Assembly (NCBI GenBank): GCA_016795365.1
Contig: JAEUHN010000036.1
Span: forward strand, 1-64,000
DNA: 64,000 bases
From: Verrucomicrobiaceae bacterium
GTDB lineage: Bacteria; Verrucomicrobiota; Verrucomicrobiia; Verrucomicrobiales; Verrucomicrobiaceae
Direction: 5' to 3'
Shown: positions 28,038 through 36,906 of the stretch, piece by piece
Layout of the letters: each line of letters starts with the position of its first letter
Numbering within the stretch: position 1 is the stretch's first letter
Notes under the pieces: generated by a model
Told to the model about the DNA's origin: nothing
Seen by the model: only the letters and a program-made list of their open reading frames with translations
The model's database searches: none
Made by a program: the position numbers and the translations under genes

Positions 28038-30413
28038 ATGAAGACGAAAGCTATCCTGACCACGCTCAGTCTCGCGCTGGGCACCGTTGTCTTGCCTGCC
28101 AGTGCACAGGACGTGTTGCCTTTTCCGCCTACACCGTCCGCCTCTACCGCCGGTTTGACGATGAAGGATTCGACTCACCAAAAGCGCGTTACGCCGTCGC
28201 GGCTACAGCCGGGGGCTCCGAACGTGCTCATCATCTTGATTGATGATGTCGGCCCTGGCGTGGCCTCGACCTATGGCGGCGAGATTCATACGCCAGCACT
28301 CGACCGTGTGGCCAAGGCGGGCATTTCCTACAATCGCTTTCATTCCACAGCCATGTGTTCGCCCACCCGTGCCTCCCTGCTGACGGGACGCAATCACACC
28401 CGCGTGGGCAACGGGCAGATCTGTGAACTAGCCAACGATTGGGACGGCTTCAGCGGCACGATTCCGAAGTCAGCGGCATGCGTCGCTGAAGTGCTGAAGG
28501 ACTATGGCTACAACACATCCGCCTTCGGGAAGTGGCACAACACGCCCGCCGAACAGACGACATCCAAAGGTCCCTTCGACTACTGGCCGGTAGGATATGG
28601 ATTCGAATACTTCTACGGCTTCCTCGCCGGTGAGGCATCCCAATATGAACCCCGCTTGGTGAAGAACACAACTGTGGTGGAGCACTCCCCCAAGACCTCT
28701 GGCGGACACAACTATTACCACCTGACTGAAGACCTCGCCGACAACGCCATTCACTGGCTGCGCGAGCAACAAGCTTTCTCACCAGACAAACCGTTCTTCA
28801 TGTATTGGGCCACTGGCGCAGCCCATGGCCCGCACCACATCATGAAGGAGTGGGCGGACAAGTATAAGGGCAAGTTCGACGATGGTTGGGACAAGTATCG
28901 CGAACGTGTGTTCGCCAATGCCAAGGCGAAGGGTTGGATTCCGCAGAGCGCGCAATTAACTCCACGGCCTGCCACCTTGCCTGCGTGGGATTCCATTCCG
29001 GAGGATCAAAAGCCGTTCCAACGCCGTCTGATGGAAGTGTGGGCAGGCTTCACCGAGCACGCTGACTACAACGCGGGACGCATCCTCGATGAGATCGAGC
29101 AGGAAGGGAAACTCGACAACACGCTGGTGTTCTACATCATGGGTGACAACGGCAACTCTGCGGAAGGTCAGAACGGCACCATCTCGGAACTGCTCGCCCA
29201 GAACGGCATCCCCACGACGATTGACCAGCACATCAAGGTGCTCAACGAACTGGGCGGACTCGACGTGCTCGGCACGGCAAAAACTGACAACCACTACAAC
29301 GCCGCGTGGGCGTGGGCAGGCAGCGCACCTTATAAATCCACGAAGCTGGTTGCCGCACACTTCGGAGGCATCCGTCAAAACATGGCCGTCTCCTGGCCTG
29401 CGAAGATCAAGCACGACGAGACACCACGCTCGCAATTCCACCATGTTACGGATATCGTCCCGACCATCTATGAAGCTGCCAAGATCACGCCGCCCCGTGT
29501 GGTGAATGCCGTCGAGCAGGATCCGATGGATGGCATCAGCATGGCCTACACCTTTGCCGATGCGAAGGCGAAGGGACGCAAGAAAACGCAGTTCTTCGAC
29601 ATCATGGGCAGCCGTGGCATCTACAATGACGGCTGGTTCGCGTGTGCATTCGGTCCACGCACTCCTTGGGTGACCGGACTTCCATCTGGCATCGGCTCAT
29701 GGAATCCCGAGAACGACGTGTGGGAACTCTACAACTTGGAAGACGACTGGACTCAAGCCAATGACCTTGCGTCGAAGATGCCGGAGAAGCTCGCCGAGAT
29801 GAAGAGCCTCTTCCTCGTGGAAGCCGCCAAGAACAAGGACCTTCCGATCGGAGGCGGCTTGTGGACGCCCATCTTCCATCCGGAAGATGCTCCTGCCACG
29901 CCTTACACCGAGTGGACTTTCAACGGAGCGATCACCGGGATGCCGGAGTTCACGGCACCGAAGCTTGGCAAGTTCGACAACACCGTGAGCATGGAGTTGG
30001 ACGTGCCCGCCAACGCCAATGGCGTGCTCTATGCTCTCGGCGGCTTCTCTGCTGGACTGACCTGCTACACCAAAGACGGTGCACTGAACTACGAATACAA
30101 TCTGTTCGAGATTCAGCGGACGAAGATCCAATCGAAGAGTTCGCTTCCCAAAGGAAAGGTGAAGCTCGAAGTCGTGTCGAAGCTGGTCGCACCCAAACCC
30201 GGCGCGCCGATGGATGTCACCCTCAAGATCAACGGGACTGTGGTCGGTGAGGGCCGCGTGCCCATCACCGCACCGCTCTCCTTCACGGCGCAAGACTGTC
30301 TTGATATCGGCAGCGATCTCGGCTCGCCCGTGGCGCTCGACTACTTCGATGCCGCGCCCTTCAAATTCAACGGCACCATCGGCACGACCAGGATTGTTTA
30401 TCCAAAGAAGTAA
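28038..30413 (+). CDS. Large secreted arylsulfatase
   Basis: Exported type I sulfatase of 791 residues with leader LTTLSLALGTVVLPASAQ. Metal ligands Asp69-Asp70 in ILIDDVGPG, Cys107 in AMCSPTRASLLTGRN (future formylglycine), GKWHNTP and MGDNGNS are visible. The first 500-550 residues are the catalytic domain; about 200 C-terminal residues (FNGAITGMPEFTAPKLGKF onward) form an added beta-rich domain seen in the long arylsulfatases of this group. It is divergent from the GntR/LacI-like regulator and followed 52 bp later by a DUF1254 gene. ATG 28038 fits the leader better than the upstream 27990. Confidence 0.93.
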   Translation: MKTKAILTTLSLALGTVVLPASAQDVLPFPPTPSASTAGLTMKDSTHQKRVTPSRLQPGAPNVLIILIDDVGPGVASTYGGEIHTPALDRVAKAGISYNRFHSTAMCSPTRASLLTGRNHTRVGNGQICELANDWDGFSGTIPKSAACVAEVLKDYGYNTSAFGKWHNTPAEQTTSKGPFDYWPVGYGFEYFYGFLAGEASQYEPRLVKNTTVVEHSPKTSGGHNYYHLTEDLADNAIHWLREQQAFSPDKPFFMYWATGAAHGPHHIMKEWADKYKGKFDDGWDKYRERVFANAKAKGWIPQSAQLTPRPATLPAWDSIPEDQKPFQRRLMEVWAGFTEHADYNAGRILDEIEQEGKLDNTLVFYIMGDNGNSAEGQNGTISELLAQNGIPTTIDQHIKVLNELGGLDVLGTAKTDNHYNAAWAWAGSAPYKSTKLVAAHFGGIRQNMAVSWPAKIKHDETPRSQFHHVTDIVPTIYEAAKITPPRVVNAVEQDPMDGISMAYTFADAKAKGRKKTQFFDIMGSRGIYNDGWFACAFGPRTPWVTGLPSGIGSWNPENDVWELYNLEDDWTQANDLASKMPEKLAEMKSLFLVEAAKNKDLPIGGGLWTPIFHPEDAPATPYTEWTFNGAITGMPEFTAPKLGKFDNTVSMELDVPANANGVLYALGGFSAGLTCYTKDGALNYEYNLFEIQRTKIQSKSSLPKGKVKLEVVSKLVAPKPGAPMDVTLKINGTVVGEGRVPITAPLSFTAQDCLDIGSDLGSPVALDYFDAAPFKFNGTIGTTRIVYPKK

Positions 30414-30465
30414 CCGCGCGGCTCCATCCCGTCACTCATCAATCCTTCATCACGACACGACAGCC

Positions 30466-31881
30466 ATGAACCGATCACGCACGCTACCCCTTCTTGTCAC
30501 AGCACTCGTCTGCGCTGTGACCACATCCCCTGTTCCAAGCCGCGCGGCGGACATCACGCCCGCCGAAGCTCGTGCCATCGCCAAGGATGCCTACATTTAC
30601 GGCTTCCCGATGGTGGATGGCTACCGCATCCAATACGCCTACTACGTGGACCGCGAGAATCCAGAGTTCAAAGCGCCATGGAACGAGATCCGCAACATGC
30701 CACGTGTCTTCACCTCCGAAGACAAGGCGGTGCAAACGCCGAACTCTGACACACCCTATTCAATGGCCGGTCTCGACCTGCGCGCCGAACCGATCGTGCT
30801 GACGGTGCCGCCCATTGAGAAGAGCCGGTATTTCTCTGTGCAGTTGATCGATGCCTACACGCACAACTTTGCCTACCTCGGCAGTCGAGCCACGGGCAAC
30901 GACGGTGGCAGTTTCCTCATCGCTGGTCCGACATGGAAGGGCGCGAAGCCCAAGGGGGTGAGACACGTGATTCACGTCGAGACAGAACTCGCACTGGCGG
31001 TGTATCGCACTCAACTTTTCAATCCTGGTGACCTTGAGAACGTGAAGAAGGTGCAGGCTGGTTATCAGGTGCAGTCTTTGTCCAAGTTCCTTGGCAAGCC
31101 AGCGCCCGCAGCCGCGCCGAAGATCGAGTTCATGAAGCCGCTCACACCGGAGCAGCAAAAGACTTCGCTCGAGTTTTTTAACGTGCTGAATTTCATCCTT
31201 CAGTTCTGTCCCACGCATCCCTCGGAAAAGGCATTGATGGAGCGTTTCGCGGCAATCGGCATTGGTGCCGGACAAACTTTTGATGCGGACAAGTTATCGA
31301 CTGACATGCGCAAAGCCGTGGCGGAAGGCATGGCGGATGCGTGGCAGACGCTGAGTGAGTTGCAGAGAACGAAGCTGGACACCGGCGAAGTCACCAGCGG
31401 CGACATGTTCGGCACGCGCGAGTATTTGAAGAACAACTACCTCTACCGCATGGCTGCTGCTGTTCTCGGCATCTACGGCAATTCGAAGGCGGAAGCGATG
31501 TATCCGGTTTACACTCTGGATGCGGATGGAGCAAAGCTGGATGCATCGAAGAACCGCTACGAGCTGCGGTTTGCTACAGACCAGTTGCCGCCTGCCAATG
31601 CCTTCTGGTCGCTAACGATGTATGAACTGCCGTCCAGCCTGTTGGTGGCCAACCCACTCAACCGCTATCTGCTCAACTCACCGATGCTGCCCGATCTGAA
31701 GCGTGACCCTGACGGCGGGCTGACGCTCTACGTCCAGCGCGAATCGCCAGGCAAGGACAGGGAGTCGAACTGGCTGCCCGCGCCAAGCGGACCCTTCATG
31801 GCCGTGTTGCGCATCTACTGGCCGAAGGAGGAGGCGATCAAAGGCAAGTGGAAGCAACCGCCACTCACACGCGCGGAGTGA
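30466..31881 (+). CDS. Exported DUF1254/DUF1214 protein, third member
   Basis: Protein of 471 residues with leader LPLLVTALVCAVTTSPVPSRAA. The N-terminal DUF1254 part shows AKDAYIYGFPMVDGYRIQYA and VQTPNSDTPYSMAGLDL. The C-terminal DUF1214 part shows NAFWSLTMYELPSSLLVANP, DGGLTLYVQRESPGKD and NWLPAPSGPFMAVLRIYWPK. This is the member closest to the common bacterial form of the family. The start at 30466 was chosen because the open frame upstream overlaps the sulfatase gene and lacks any leader. A link between DUF1254 proteins and sulfatases is suggested by this order but is not established. Confidence 0.9.
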   Translation: MNRSRTLPLLVTALVCAVTTSPVPSRAADITPAEARAIAKDAYIYGFPMVDGYRIQYAYYVDRENPEFKAPWNEIRNMPRVFTSEDKAVQTPNSDTPYSMAGLDLRAEPIVLTVPPIEKSRYFSVQLIDAYTHNFAYLGSRATGNDGGSFLIAGPTWKGAKPKGVRHVIHVETELALAVYRTQLFNPGDLENVKKVQAGYQVQSLSKFLGKPAPAAAPKIEFMKPLTPEQQKTSLEFFNVLNFILQFCPTHPSEKALMERFAAIGIGAGQTFDADKLSTDMRKAVAEGMADAWQTLSELQRTKLDTGEVTSGDMFGTREYLKNNYLYRMAAAVLGIYGNSKAEAMYPVYTLDADGAKLDASKNRYELRFATDQLPPANAFWSLTMYELPSSLLVANPLNRYLLNSPMLPDLKRDPDGGLTLYVQRESPGKDRESNWLPAPSGPFMAVLRIYWPKEEAIKGKWKQPPLTRAE

Positions 31882-31900
31882 TCCAGCCAGGGCTAACAAC

Positions 31901-31916
31901 CTTCCCCAAGGGGCAG
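31901..31916 (+). promoter_or_regulatory. 7-2-7 inverted-repeat element, copy C
   Basis: CTTCCCC-AA-GGGGCAG, the most symmetrical copy, preceded by AAC and followed by TGGCGG. A possible -10 sequence TAGCTT lies about 20 bp downstream. It is 74 bp before the outer-membrane protein gene at 31991 that opens a five-gene operon. Confidence 0.62.
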
Positions 31917-31990
31917 TGGCGGGTGCTGAAGCCGATAGCTTATGATGTCAGTGCCATTACCTCCCAGCGCTGCGCACAACGCATCCTTTT

Positions 31991-32761
31991 ATGAAACCAT
32001 TTATTCCCCTCCTCGGACGCAATATACGGACCGCCTTGCTGTTCCTCACCTTGGCGTTCCTGGCACCGTCAAAACCGGCCCGCGCAGGCGATATCGACAA
32101 CGAATACCGCCTCACCATGCTGCCCTACTACCCGTTCAGCAAGGAGGTCGTTGGCTTCGGTTACCTCGGCTTCGTGCCCAGCTGGGACAAGGATTACACG
32201 AACTACTACGCGGGCGCAGGCTTCACGTATGACGTGAACGACTGGTTCCAGACATGGACCGGCTTGATCGGCTCTTACACCGACGGTTGGGACAGCGAGG
32301 ACAAGCTGGAGTTTCGTCCCTTCATTGGTGCAAAGTTCTTCCTGCCGAACGACCTCGGCTGGAACATCTATGCCTTCCCTCGCTACGAATACCGCATGGT
32401 GCAGGGCCAGGATTCGCACGACTGGAATTATGTCAATCGCCTGCGCCTACGACTCGGCGCGGAGATTCCGTTCACCAGCCGTGAAAACGCCTTCAAGCCG
32501 AACACCTGGTATGGCATAGCCGACGTGGAGCCTTTCTACCGTTGCGACACGGACAAACTCGATCCCTTCCGCGTGCGTGCCGGTCTCGGCTACGTGATGG
32601 GCGGCGGCAAGCGCATCGAGTTCATCTACCACGCGCAGTGGACCCGGCCTAACAACGGAGGGCTGGATTACACGGACAACATCTTCCGCATCAACTTCAA
32701 GTTCCCTCTGGGCAAAGGCCCCATCGCGCAGGCGATCCGCAGCCTGGACATCGACGACTGA
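31991..32761 (+). CDS. Outer-membrane beta-barrel protein (DUF2490-like)
   Basis: Exported protein of 256 residues with leader ALLFLTLAFLAPSKPARAG. The body consists of amphipathic strands alternating with short turns (FGYLGFVPSWDKDYTN, YAGAGFTYDVNDWFQTWTGL, LEFRPFIGAKFFLP, YVNRLRLRLGAEIPF), as in DUF2490-type barrels. It does not end in an aromatic residue. It is the first gene behind element C and is followed at short spacing by another barrel, a lipoprotein, a lipase-like lipoprotein and a DUF4105 protein. Function is unknown. Confidence 0.7.
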   Translation: MKPFIPLLGRNIRTALLFLTLAFLAPSKPARAGDIDNEYRLTMLPYYPFSKEVVGFGYLGFVPSWDKDYTNYYAGAGFTYDVNDWFQTWTGLIGSYTDGWDSEDKLEFRPFIGAKFFLPNDLGWNIYAFPRYEYRMVQGQDSHDWNYVNRLRLRLGAEIPFTSRENAFKPNTWYGIADVEPFYRCDTDKLDPFRVRAGLGYVMGGGKRIEFIYHAQWTRPNNGGLDYTDNIFRINFKFPLGKGPIAQAIRSLDIDD

Positions 32762-32800
32762 TCTTCATCTCACCTCACACATTCCATCCCGCTACCCATC

Positions 32801-33967
32801 ATGAAACCACGCAACCTCTCTCTCTACGCGATTGCCCTGATCGCCTCGGGTGCCACAGCATTCGCCGGCACGCCTGCACCTTCAGCAAAGACACCAGTGT
32901 CGCCTGTCGCCACCACTCCGCCTGCCGATGAATGGAAAGTCACCTCGTGGGCCTATGGCTGGCTCGCTGGTGTCGAAGGCACCACGGGTGTCAAAGGCTT
33001 CACCTCCGAGATCGACATTCCCTTCAGCGGCGTGCTCGATCACCTGGACATGACGGCCTCGCTCAATCTGGAAGCCCAGAAGGGCCGCTGGGGTGGATGG
33101 GTCGATGCCATGTATCTGAAGGTCTCCGCCGGCGGCAGCACGCCGGACCCCTTGTTCGATGTCATCAACATCACTCAGACGCAAGTGGCTGCGGAGGCAG
33201 CGATCTTCTACCGCGTGTGGGAAGGCCAGCGCGGTGCGCTCGATCTGTATGCCGGCGCGCGTTACATGTCGATCAAAGGCGAACTGGAACTCACCCTCAG
33301 CGACTCGGGTGTGGAGCAAGTTTCCAGCGCCCTGAGTTCCAAGGTGATTGATGAAATCGTCAGTGGGGTGAAGTCGAAGGCAGCTCAGGAACTCGCTGCA
33401 AAGAGACCGCAGCTCACGAGCCAGATCGCAGCCAAAGCCAGTGATGTGCTCAGCGACTTGAAGGCCATTGGCCAAGCCCATCCGGGCCTGGGCAATGCGA
33501 TCAAGAACAGCGAGCGCCTCCAGCAGGCGATTCGCAACGCAGCCGCCGCGCGTGTCCAGGAACAACTCGCCATCGTGCAGGGTCAGGTGGCCGCAGCAAA
33601 GGCCGCCGCCCGCAGAGCTGTTAACAAGGCGGAGAAAGCTTTGGCCAATGAGATCGAGCGCGCTCTGCGCAACTCCATTCCCTCCGAGCTTTCGGGCACC
33701 AAGGACTGGGTCGATCCGTTCATCGGCGTGCGTGGTTACTACAACTTCACCAACGACTTCTATGCCGTGACCAAGGCGGACATCGGCGGCTTTGGCATTA
33801 GCTCCGATCTCACCTGGCAGGTGTATGCCGCGCTCGGCTATCACCTCAGCAAATCGACCACCCTCGAAGTCGGCTACAAATACATGGCCGTCGATTACAC
33901 GAGCGGTGGCTTCACCAACGATGTGCGCACCTCCGGCGTCTTCCTGAACCTGGGCCTGAAGCTCTGA
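32801..33967 (+). CDS. Outer-membrane barrel protein with a long helical insertion
   Basis: Exported protein of 388 residues with leader LSLYAIALIASGATAFAG. Strand-rich barrel segments occur at about 45-165 (WAYGWLAGVEGTTGVKGF, LNLEAQKGRWGGWVDAMYLK, LDLYAGARYMSIKGELEL) and 300-388 (VDPFIGVRGYYNFTND, YAALGYHLSKSTTLEVGYKY, SGVFLNLGLKL). Between them lie about 125 residues rich in Ala, Lys, Gln and Ser that read as long helices (VKSKAAQELAAKRPQLTSQ, QGQVAAAKAAARRAVNKAEK). In related barrels this position holds a short surface loop. The inserted helices probably project from the membrane. It is second in the operon behind element C. Confidence 0.7.
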   Translation: MKPRNLSLYAIALIASGATAFAGTPAPSAKTPVSPVATTPPADEWKVTSWAYGWLAGVEGTTGVKGFTSEIDIPFSGVLDHLDMTASLNLEAQKGRWGGWVDAMYLKVSAGGSTPDPLFDVINITQTQVAAEAAIFYRVWEGQRGALDLYAGARYMSIKGELELTLSDSGVEQVSSALSSKVIDEIVSGVKSKAAQELAAKRPQLTSQIAAKASDVLSDLKAIGQAHPGLGNAIKNSERLQQAIRNAAAARVQEQLAIVQGQVAAAKAAARRAVNKAEKALANEIERALRNSIPSELSGTKDWVDPFIGVRGYYNFTNDFYAVTKADIGGFGISSDLTWQVYAALGYHLSKSTTLEVGYKYMAVDYTSGGFTNDVRTSGVFLNLGLKL

Positions 33968-34003
33968 TTTTACCCCCAAAACTAAACAGCAACATCAACT
34001 CCT

Positions 34004-34216
34004 ATGAAACCACATCACCTCTTCCTAATTTGCACGCTTCCAGTTCTGCTCGGCTCTTGCGCCGCCGGTCGCGTTGACCGCACCGAAGATCGCTTTGATC
34101 GTCGTGAGGATCGTTACGATCGGCGGGTTTACACGGGTCCCGGCGACCGTGCCGAGGACTACTGGGACAAGCGTGAGAACGTAAACGACAAGCTTCGTGG
34201 ACGTCGCGGTCTTTAA
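34004..34216 (+). CDS. Small charged lipoprotein
   Basis: Lipoprotein of 70 residues with lipobox LLGSC. After the lipidated cysteine the chain is dominated by Asp, Arg and Glu in a loose repeat (DRTEDRFDRREDRYDRR) and ends DKLRGRRGL. No family is recognised beyond similar short lipoproteins. It starts 36 bp after the preceding barrel gene and ends 12 bp before the next lipoprotein gene, so it belongs to the same operon. Confidence 0.7.
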   Translation: MKPHHLFLICTLPVLLGSCAAGRVDRTEDRFDRREDRYDRRVYTGPGDRAEDYWDKRENVNDKLRGRRGL

Positions 34217-34228
34217 CCAGCTTCACTT

Positions 34229-35845
34229 ATGAATCTTCGCCTGCGATGGATCTCTTGCTCGTTGGCAGCGCTCGTGATGAGTGCCTGCTCGACTCATCAA
34301 CGCCCTGAATTCATCGCAGAGCGAAGTCTGCGTAGCCTGAACGCGAGCGCCCGTCAAACCGCGCTCGCCAAGGCTCTAGTCGAGGCTGAGCAAGCCTCGC
34401 ACTCTGGACTCGACACCACGGAGTCGCGGCAGCGCTACAATGCCGCCGTCAGCTCCGCTGTGAAGCTGTGGATTGCCTTGTCCAACGATGAGCGAAGCAA
34501 GCCGCTCGTCTGCACGCAAGGCGACAAGTCGTTCACGCTTCAGGCTTCGTGGCCGAAGCAGATCGTGTTCGATACGCTGATCGACGCACATGACATCGAG
34601 TCGCGTGAAATGAAGCGCCGTATCACTCGCGAAGGCGTGGGCGAACCCTTCGTGGCTTGGTGCAAGTTCACCGACGAGCGTGCGGCCAAGGACCCCTTCA
34701 TGGCCGCGGCCGGTTACCTTTCGCCAGTCACGGCCACGATTGCTTTCAGCAAGGGAAGCAACGGCAGGCAAATCGCATCGCTGGTGCTGCATGATCCGCG
34801 CGTGGTGGAGGAGGTCCGCTTGGCGGGAGCGTCCCGACCACTCGCGGAAGACATCTCGGCGGTCGGTGAATTCCTGCTCTCGCGCAGCGAGGTGCGCATG
34901 TCGGGCCTGGGCGCTCTGCTGCGCAGTGGCAAGAACCTCGACAAGCTCGGACTCATCGCCCTGGAGCGACCTGATCCTGAACGTGTGCCTGTAATCCTTG
35001 TTCACGGACTGATGTCGCGACCTGCCACCTGGCAGAACGTGGTCAATGAACTGTGGAGTGATCCGAAGCTGCAGCGCACCGCTCAGTTCTACTTCTTCCG
35101 TTATCCGACCGGTGTGCCAGTGATCTACAGCGCTGCAAAGCTGCGCGAAAAGCTCGGTTTGCTGCATCGCGAACTCAATGCCCGTGGAGTCAGCCCTGGC
35201 TCGCGCGAAATGGTGCTGATCGGTCACAGCATGGGCGGCTTGGTAAGCAAGGCGCAGGTGCAGAAAAGCGGTGATAAGCTGTGGGTGAATGTCTTCGGCT
35301 CGACGCCCGACCGGCTCAACCTCTCGCAGAAGGAGATCAATGCGCTGCGAGCCTACCTTGAATACGAACCCAATCCGTATGTCAGCCGTGTGATCTTCGT
35401 GGCCACACCGCATCGCGGCAGTTCGCTGGCCGCAGGCACTCTCGGAGCCATCGGGCGCAGTCTGGTGAACTTGCCCAACCACATCATGTCGGACGCGGTA
35501 TCCATAATGCAAGGCCAAGCCCCCGAACATGGTCCGCTGGCCGACATGCTCCGTCGTGGTGTGCCCACCAGCATCGACAACCTCTCGCCGAAGTCGAAGT
35601 TCGTGCAGACCTCCATCAGCCTGCCGCTGCGCCCAGGGCTGCATGTTCACTCCATCATCGGCAATAAGAAGCAGAAGCCGCTGAACGATCCGTCGTGCTC
35701 CGATGGCTTCGTTCCTTACACCAGCGCGCATTTGGACGGCGTAGAGTCAGAGTTGATCGTGCCCTACGGCCACAGTGCTCACGAGCATCCGATGGCTGTC
35801 GAGGAGATCCTCCGCATTCTGCATGAGCACGTCCGTGGAAGATAG
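34229..35845 (+). CDS. Alpha/beta-hydrolase lipoprotein (lipase/esterase-like)
   Basis: Lipoprotein of 538 residues with lipobox LVMSAC. The C-terminal half is an alpha/beta hydrolase: VPVILVHGLMSRPATWQNVV forms the oxyanion strand, GHSMGGLVS carries the nucleophile serine, SDGFVPYTSAHLDG the likely acid and HSAHEHPMAVEEI the likely histidine. The N-terminal 240 residues form an extra domain not assigned to a family. A role as an envelope lipase or esterase is inferred. Its end overlaps the start of the DUF4105 gene by 23 bases, indicating translational coupling. Confidence 0.85.
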   Translation: MNLRLRWISCSLAALVMSACSTHQRPEFIAERSLRSLNASARQTALAKALVEAEQASHSGLDTTESRQRYNAAVSSAVKLWIALSNDERSKPLVCTQGDKSFTLQASWPKQIVFDTLIDAHDIESREMKRRITREGVGEPFVAWCKFTDERAAKDPFMAAAGYLSPVTATIAFSKGSNGRQIASLVLHDPRVVEEVRLAGASRPLAEDISAVGEFLLSRSEVRMSGLGALLRSGKNLDKLGLIALERPDPERVPVILVHGLMSRPATWQNVVNELWSDPKLQRTAQFYFFRYPTGVPVIYSAAKLREKLGLLHRELNARGVSPGSREMVLIGHSMGGLVSKAQVQKSGDKLWVNVFGSTPDRLNLSQKEINALRAYLEYEPNPYVSRVIFVATPHRGSSLAAGTLGAIGRSLVNLPNHIMSDAVSIMQGQAPEHGPLADMLRRGVPTSIDNLSPKSKFVQTSISLPLRPGLHVHSIIGNKKQKPLNDPSCSDGFVPYTSAHLDGVESELIVPYGHSAHEHPMAVEEILRILHEHVRGR

Positions 35846-36863
35846 TCCCAAACGACCATCACCGCGAAGGTCCTGGTGGCTGCGCATCATTCGCGCGCTT
35901 GTCTGGTCAATGCTGGGTCTGGTCCTCCTGCTCACAGCGGCCTGGGAAATCGGTGCCATCTGTTTCGATGCGCCCCTGGGAGCTGCGAACACAGTGGCTG
36001 CGATCATGTTCGGAATCATGCTGATCGTCGTGCTCGCAGCCGCGCGACCGGTGAAAATGATGCTCGCGGTGTGGGCAGGCATCTTCGGCATCGTGGTGCT
36101 GACATGGCTCAGCCAGAACCCGCGTGAAGACCGTCGCTGGCAGCCTGATGTCGCGCAGACCGCCTGGGCAGACATTCAGGGCGACACCGTGACCCTGCAC
36201 AACGTCCGCAACTGTGACTACCGAACGGAGGGCGACTACACACCTCGCTGGGAGGCGCGGACCGTGCAGCTATCCAAGCTCACCGGCTTCGACCTTGCCA
36301 TCTGCTACTGGGGCTCGCCGTGGCTGGCGCATCCGATTCTCAGCTTCCAGTTCGAGGGAGCAGCTCCGGTCTGCTTTTCCATCGAGACACGGAAGGAAGT
36401 CGGCGAGAGCTACTCTGCGCTGGGCGGGTTGTATCGACAGTTCGAGCTTGTCTATGTGGTAGCCGACGAACGCGATGTGCTTCGGTTGCGGACCAACATC
36501 CGCACAGGTGAAGACGTTTATCTCTATCGCACCACAGCCAACGCCGACGAAGCACGCGAGCGCTTCCTGGAATACGTGAACGCCCTCAACACTCTGAAGC
36601 ATCAGCCTCGCTGGTATAACGCCATCTCCACGAACTGCACCACGACCATCCGTGCGCAGCGCTCCCAGGCCAAACGTCTGGCATGGGACTGGCGCTTCCT
36701 GCTCAATGGCAAGGCCGATGAAATGCTCTTTGAACAAGGTGTGCTCGTGACGCATGGAATGTCCTTCACCGACCTCAAACGCCACGCACTGATCAATCTC
36801 AAAGCGAAGAGGACGCAGAAGTCGGAAGACTACTCACGAGTCATTCGAGCCACTGATCCTTGA
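35823..36863 (+). CDS. DUF4105 membrane protein
   Basis: Protein of 346 residues with three N-terminal hydrophobic segments (about residues 20-100, including ALVWSMLGLVLLLTAAWEIG and MMLAVWAGIFGIVVLTWL) and a large C-terminal DUF4105 domain. The conserved signature is YNAISTNCTTTIRAQRSQA. The family's activity is not settled; the invariant Asn-Cys-Thr motif and nearby His residues suggest a thiol hydrolase. It is the last gene of the operon that starts at 31991 and overlaps the lipase-like gene, so both may act on the same envelope lipid or peptide. Confidence 0.8.
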   Translation: MSTSVEDSPKRPSPRRSWWLRIIRALVWSMLGLVLLLTAAWEIGAICFDAPLGAANTVAAIMFGIMLIVVLAAARPVKMMLAVWAGIFGIVVLTWLSQNPREDRRWQPDVAQTAWADIQGDTVTLHNVRNCDYRTEGDYTPRWEARTVQLSKLTGFDLAICYWGSPWLAHPILSFQFEGAAPVCFSIETRKEVGESYSALGGLYRQFELVYVVADERDVLRLRTNIRTGEDVYLYRTTANADEARERFLEYVNALNTLKHQPRWYNAISTNCTTTIRAQRSQAKRLAWDWRFLLNGKADEMLFEQGVLVTHGMSFTDLKRHALINLKAKRTQKSEDYSRVIRATDP

Positions 36864-36906
36864 AGTCAGCAAGGGTAGAACTCACAGGTGTTGCGTTGCA
36901 TCGCAG

